The position numbers and the translations under genes were made by a program. The notes under the pieces were generated by a model. It had not been told where the DNA came from. It saw only the letters and a list, made by a program, of their open reading frames with translations, and searched no databases. 7,854 bases of DNA, taken from assembly GCA_002746355.1 (NCBI GenBank), contig NVWX01000006.1, positions 45,276-53,129 on the forward strand, given 5' to 3'. Positions within the stretch are counted from its first letter, which is position 1. Each line of letters starts with the position of its first letter. This stretch comes from Dehalococcoidia bacterium. Lineage in GTDB: Bacteria; Chloroflexota; Dehalococcoidia; Lucifugimonadales; UBA3495. This document shows, piece after piece, positions 6,776-7,854 of this stretch.

Positions 6776-7009
6776 ATGCTGACCGTATTCGGCGCCATCG
6801 CCGTTAGCATCATGTTCCTATCCTACTGGACCGAAGAACGCTCCAAGTGGCTGGTCCTGGTCTTCGCCATCGGGTCGGGCATGACTTCGCTGTACAGCGG
6901 TCTGGAGGAGGTCTATCCCATCACCGTGATCGAAGGCCTCTGGGCGCTGGTCGCCCTCCAGCGATTCCGGCAAAGGCACCTGAGAGAAAAAGAAGAAGCC
7001 GACGCTTGA
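6776..7009 (+). CDS. Small two-helix membrane protein encoded directly after acr3
   Basis: A 77-residue protein with two hydrophobic segments (about 3-17 and 24-40) and a third less hydrophobic stretch (49-61). They are followed by a charged tail, RFRQRHLREKEEADA. The ATG follows the acr3 TAG with no gap. GGAGG (6763-6767) lies 8 bases upstream inside acr3, so it has its own good ribosome site and is surely co-expressed. I do not recognise a named family; small proteins of this type (SYWTEERSKW, SLYSGL, VIEGLWALVALQRF) resemble hypothetical membrane proteins seen in other bacteria. Helping or stabilising Acr3 is a guess from position only. Its last codons form part of a terminator for the opposite strand. 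Confidence 0.82.
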   Translation: MLTVFGAIAVSIMFLSYWTEERSKWLVLVFAIGSGMTSLYSGLEEVYPITVIEGLWALVALQRFRQRHLREKEEADA

Positions 7010-7023
7010 CCCGCGCCGGCTTC
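6983..7023 (-). terminator. Rho-independent terminator for the reverse-strand gene, inside the 3' end of the small membrane gene
   Basis: Arms 6995-7005 and 7013-7023 pair GAAGCCG with CGGCTTC and CGC with GCG, around one A-C mismatch and a 7-base loop. Read on the reverse strand, the stem is followed by TTCTTTTTCTCTC (6994-6982), a good T-tract. Read forward, no T-run follows. It lies about 60 bases past the stop of the gene at 7084-7590 and overlaps the TGA of the convergent 77-residue gene. Confidence 0.7.
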
Positions 7024-7040
7024 AGGATTCGCTCCGTGCG

Positions 7041-7076
7041 TCCAAGTCATACTGGCTTTCGCCAGAATGACTGGGA
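7041..7076. repeat. REP-like intergenic palindrome
   Basis: Arms around 7045-7056 and 7061-7072 pair over 11 of 12 positions, with one A-A mismatch (7051/7066). TCC/GGA adds three outer pairs past another mismatch. Read on the reverse strand, the core is CTGGC-GAAA-GCCAG, a GNRA-type tetraloop hairpin beginning GTCATTCTGGCGAAAGCCAG. This closely resembles short palindromes dispersed in many bacterial genomes (GTCATTCC...GCGAAAGC...GGAAT type). It sits between two convergent genes, as such repeats often do. Confidence 0.6.
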
Positions 7077-7083
7077 ATCGATT

Positions 7084-7590
7084 CTAACCTGGCGTCTCCC
7101 GCACCGTGAATGATACTTCCCCACCGGCGAACTGACACTCACAGACCGTAGAGCGGTCCATGGCGCCGCGGTCCGCCATTCGGACCAATGCGCTCAGGGC
7201 GGTGGCGCCGGTGAGGCACATCGGCCGGGACAGCTTGCCGTCCGCGCTGATATGCCAGGTGTTGCCCGGCATCAGGCCAAAAGGACACGGGCCAAAGACA
7301 TTGGTGATCGAAGCTGTTACGGCGGCTGTCGGGCCGTCGGCCAACACCTCGGTCATCGCAACGATTTCCGGTTCCAAAACGGGAACTAAGTCTACGGACT
7401 CGCACATGGAAACCTCCTCGCTATATCGTCCAGAGATAAAACCCTGACGGGTCACGGCCGTGCCAACCATCCAGACGGGCGTTTCTAGGAATAAGACGGC
7501 GGCCGCGCCAAACATGATCAGGAAAGACAAAATCGCGAACGCTGCCACACCTGCATACCGTGAGTCGCCAATGGGCGGTCCAGTTCTCAT
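7084..7590 (-). CDS. Membrane-anchored TIGR04076-like Cys-rich protein (with internal start giving a soluble form)
   Basis: A 168-residue frame. Residues 12-36 form one hydrophobic helix, and a linker runs to about residue 61. Residues 62-168 resemble the small uncharacterised TIGR04076 group: GPCPFGLMPGNTW, then MCLTGATALSALVRM, then CECQFAGGEVSFTV, with five cysteines that could bind a metal. The assignment is by eye. ATG 7588-7590 has AAAGGAGG (7597-7604, reverse strand) 6 bases upstream. A second in-frame ATG (7405-7407, protein of 107 residues starting MCESVDLV) has GAGGAGG (7413-7419) 5 bases upstream. Both are near-consensus, so either the long protein, the domain alone, or both are made. 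The core domain alone matches the usual length of the family. Function unknown. It is convergent with the acr3 operon. Confidence 0.72.
   Translation of the reverse strand: MRTGPPIGDSRYAGVAAFAILSFLIMFGAAAVLFLETPVWMVGTAVTRQGFISGRYSEEVSMCESVDLVPVLEPEIVAMTEVLADGPTAAVTASITNVFGPCPFGLMPGNTWHISADGKLSRPMCLTGATALSALVRMADRGAMDRSTVCECQFAGGEVSFTVRETPG
7408..7419 (-). promoter_or_regulatory. Strong internal ribosome-binding site
   Basis: On the reverse strand GAGGAGG (7419-7413), followed by a 5-base spacer, precedes the in-frame ATG at 7407-7405. It matches the Shine-Dalgarno consensus well. It lies inside the longer frame, at the junction between the membrane-anchor segment and the TIGR04076-like domain, so it decides whether a soluble 107-residue protein is made. 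Confidence 0.65.
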
Positions 7591-7693
7591 TGGTGGCCTC
7601 CTTTGTCAGCCAGATCACCAGTTATATTCTCCGCCAGGGCGGCGCTCTGTCCCAGGGCTGCATGGGCTTGATTCGACCGGCAAATGGCAAAGA

Positions 7694-7740
7694 AACAAGG
7701 CCGTTATTCCTGGCGTGTCAACCGGAAAAACGGCCTTGTT
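7694..7740 (-). terminator. Long hairpin upstream of the reverse-strand gene, possible terminator or attenuator
   Basis: A perfect 12-base inverted repeat, AACAAGGCCGTT (7694-7705) and AACGGCCTTGTT (7729-7740). The stem continues inwards through TTCC/GGAA and GG/CC past one A-A mismatch and one bulged T, to an 8-base loop (7714-7721). Read on the reverse strand it is followed by TCTTTGCCATTT, a moderate T-tract. It could end a gene beyond the right edge, or attenuate transcription into the gene at 7590. Confidence 0.5.
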
Positions 7741-7759
7741 GTATTGCGGGGTCCAAAGC

Positions 7760-7810
7760 TGACCCGCCGCCCCTTTCAACGATTAGAAGATCCGGGGCGG
7801 CGGCCAGTCA
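7760..7810. repeat. GC-rich inverted repeat
   Basis: A perfect 10-base stem CCGCCGCCCC (7764-7773) and GGGGCGGCGG (7794-7803) has a 20-base loop. It extends with TGAC/GTCA (7760-7763 and 7807-7810) past a 3-base bulge. There is no T-run on either side. The role is unknown; it may be part of an RNA structure together with the hairpin at 7694-7740. Confidence 0.45.
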
Positions 7811-7854
7811 CCCTCCCACATCAATCACAATGCTGGGTGGATATCAGGGTCCGC

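Larger units (their letters stand above)
7591..7854. other. Right-end non-coding region
   Basis: No gene could be supported here on either strand. On the reverse strand all three frames close within 34 bases of the right edge, so a gene from outside could end there unrecognised. The region holds the Shine-Dalgarno sequence of the reverse-strand gene (7597-7604), a possible -10 element TATAAC (7621-7626, reverse) without a convincing -35, and the two long hairpins. I looked for tRNA and tmRNA signatures and found none. Confidence 0.5.

Noticed and set aside
7620..7690. Possible tRNA or tmRNA fragment (GATTCGACC, and GGGACAGAGC on the reverse strand)
   Set aside because: The D-, anticodon and acceptor stems cannot be formed around these motifs.
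7783..7854. Reverse-strand frame at the right edge reading ADPDIHPAL, TGA, then LMWEGDWPPPRIF, TAA, as a second TGA-read-through gene end
   Set aside because: Only nine codons precede the TGA and nothing is recognisable, so neither a gene nor recoding can be supported without the sequence to the right.
1..7854. Alternative genetic code with TGA as Trp
   Set aside because: TGA is a plausible genuine stop at 628-630, 5681-5683 and 7007-7009, and Trp is coded by TGG in all genes seen.

Overview
This window comes from a bacterial chromosome of moderately high GC content. It carries seven complete genes and the 3' end of an eighth. No RNA genes, insertion sequences, phage genes or CRISPR arrays are visible. 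A xanthine dehydrogenase-like molybdoenzyme, a CaiB-type CoA transferase, VOC proteins and DUF1326/DUF2182 genes together look like an environmental heterotroph. From general familiarity I lean towards Chloroflexota (SAR202/Dehalococcoidia-like), but nothing here proves it. TGA ends several genes and TGG encodes Trp throughout, so the standard bacterial code is in use.

Layout, left to right. Bases 1-630 hold the C-terminal part of a molybdopterin-binding hydroxylase subunit. Its transcription probably ends at a strong terminator near 731-770. A single MFS_3/EntS-like exporter follows (821-2089). After a 234-base spacer with a good sigma70-like promoter comes a DUF1326 gene (2324-2932). Its frame is interrupted by TGA directly after a CxCxxxCPC motif. 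Next, separated by a terminator-like hairpin, is the membrane protein DUF2182 (start best placed at 3012). Its stop codon overlaps that of a convergent CaiB/BaiF CoA transferase (3848-5089, minus strand). From a short divergent promoter region a tight three-gene plus-strand operon runs rightwards: a VOC protein, the arsenite exporter Acr3, and a 77-residue two-helix membrane protein. The genes are spaced 3 and 0 bases apart. A convergent minus-strand gene (7084-7590) encodes a TIGR04076-like Cys-rich domain behind a membrane anchor. It has two in-frame starts, each with a near-perfect Shine-Dalgarno sequence. The last 230 bases hold no recognisable gene but two long hairpins.

The clearest functional unit is the arsenite-efflux operon. 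The DUF1326/DUF2182 neighbours are probably a second unit, of unknown but possibly metal-related function. The point most worth checking is the in-frame TGA of the DUF1326 gene. A small hairpin with a G-initial loop lies 28 bases downstream, within the range described for bacterial SECIS elements. Selenocysteine insertion, a TGG-to-TGA nonsense mutation and a sequencing error are all open.
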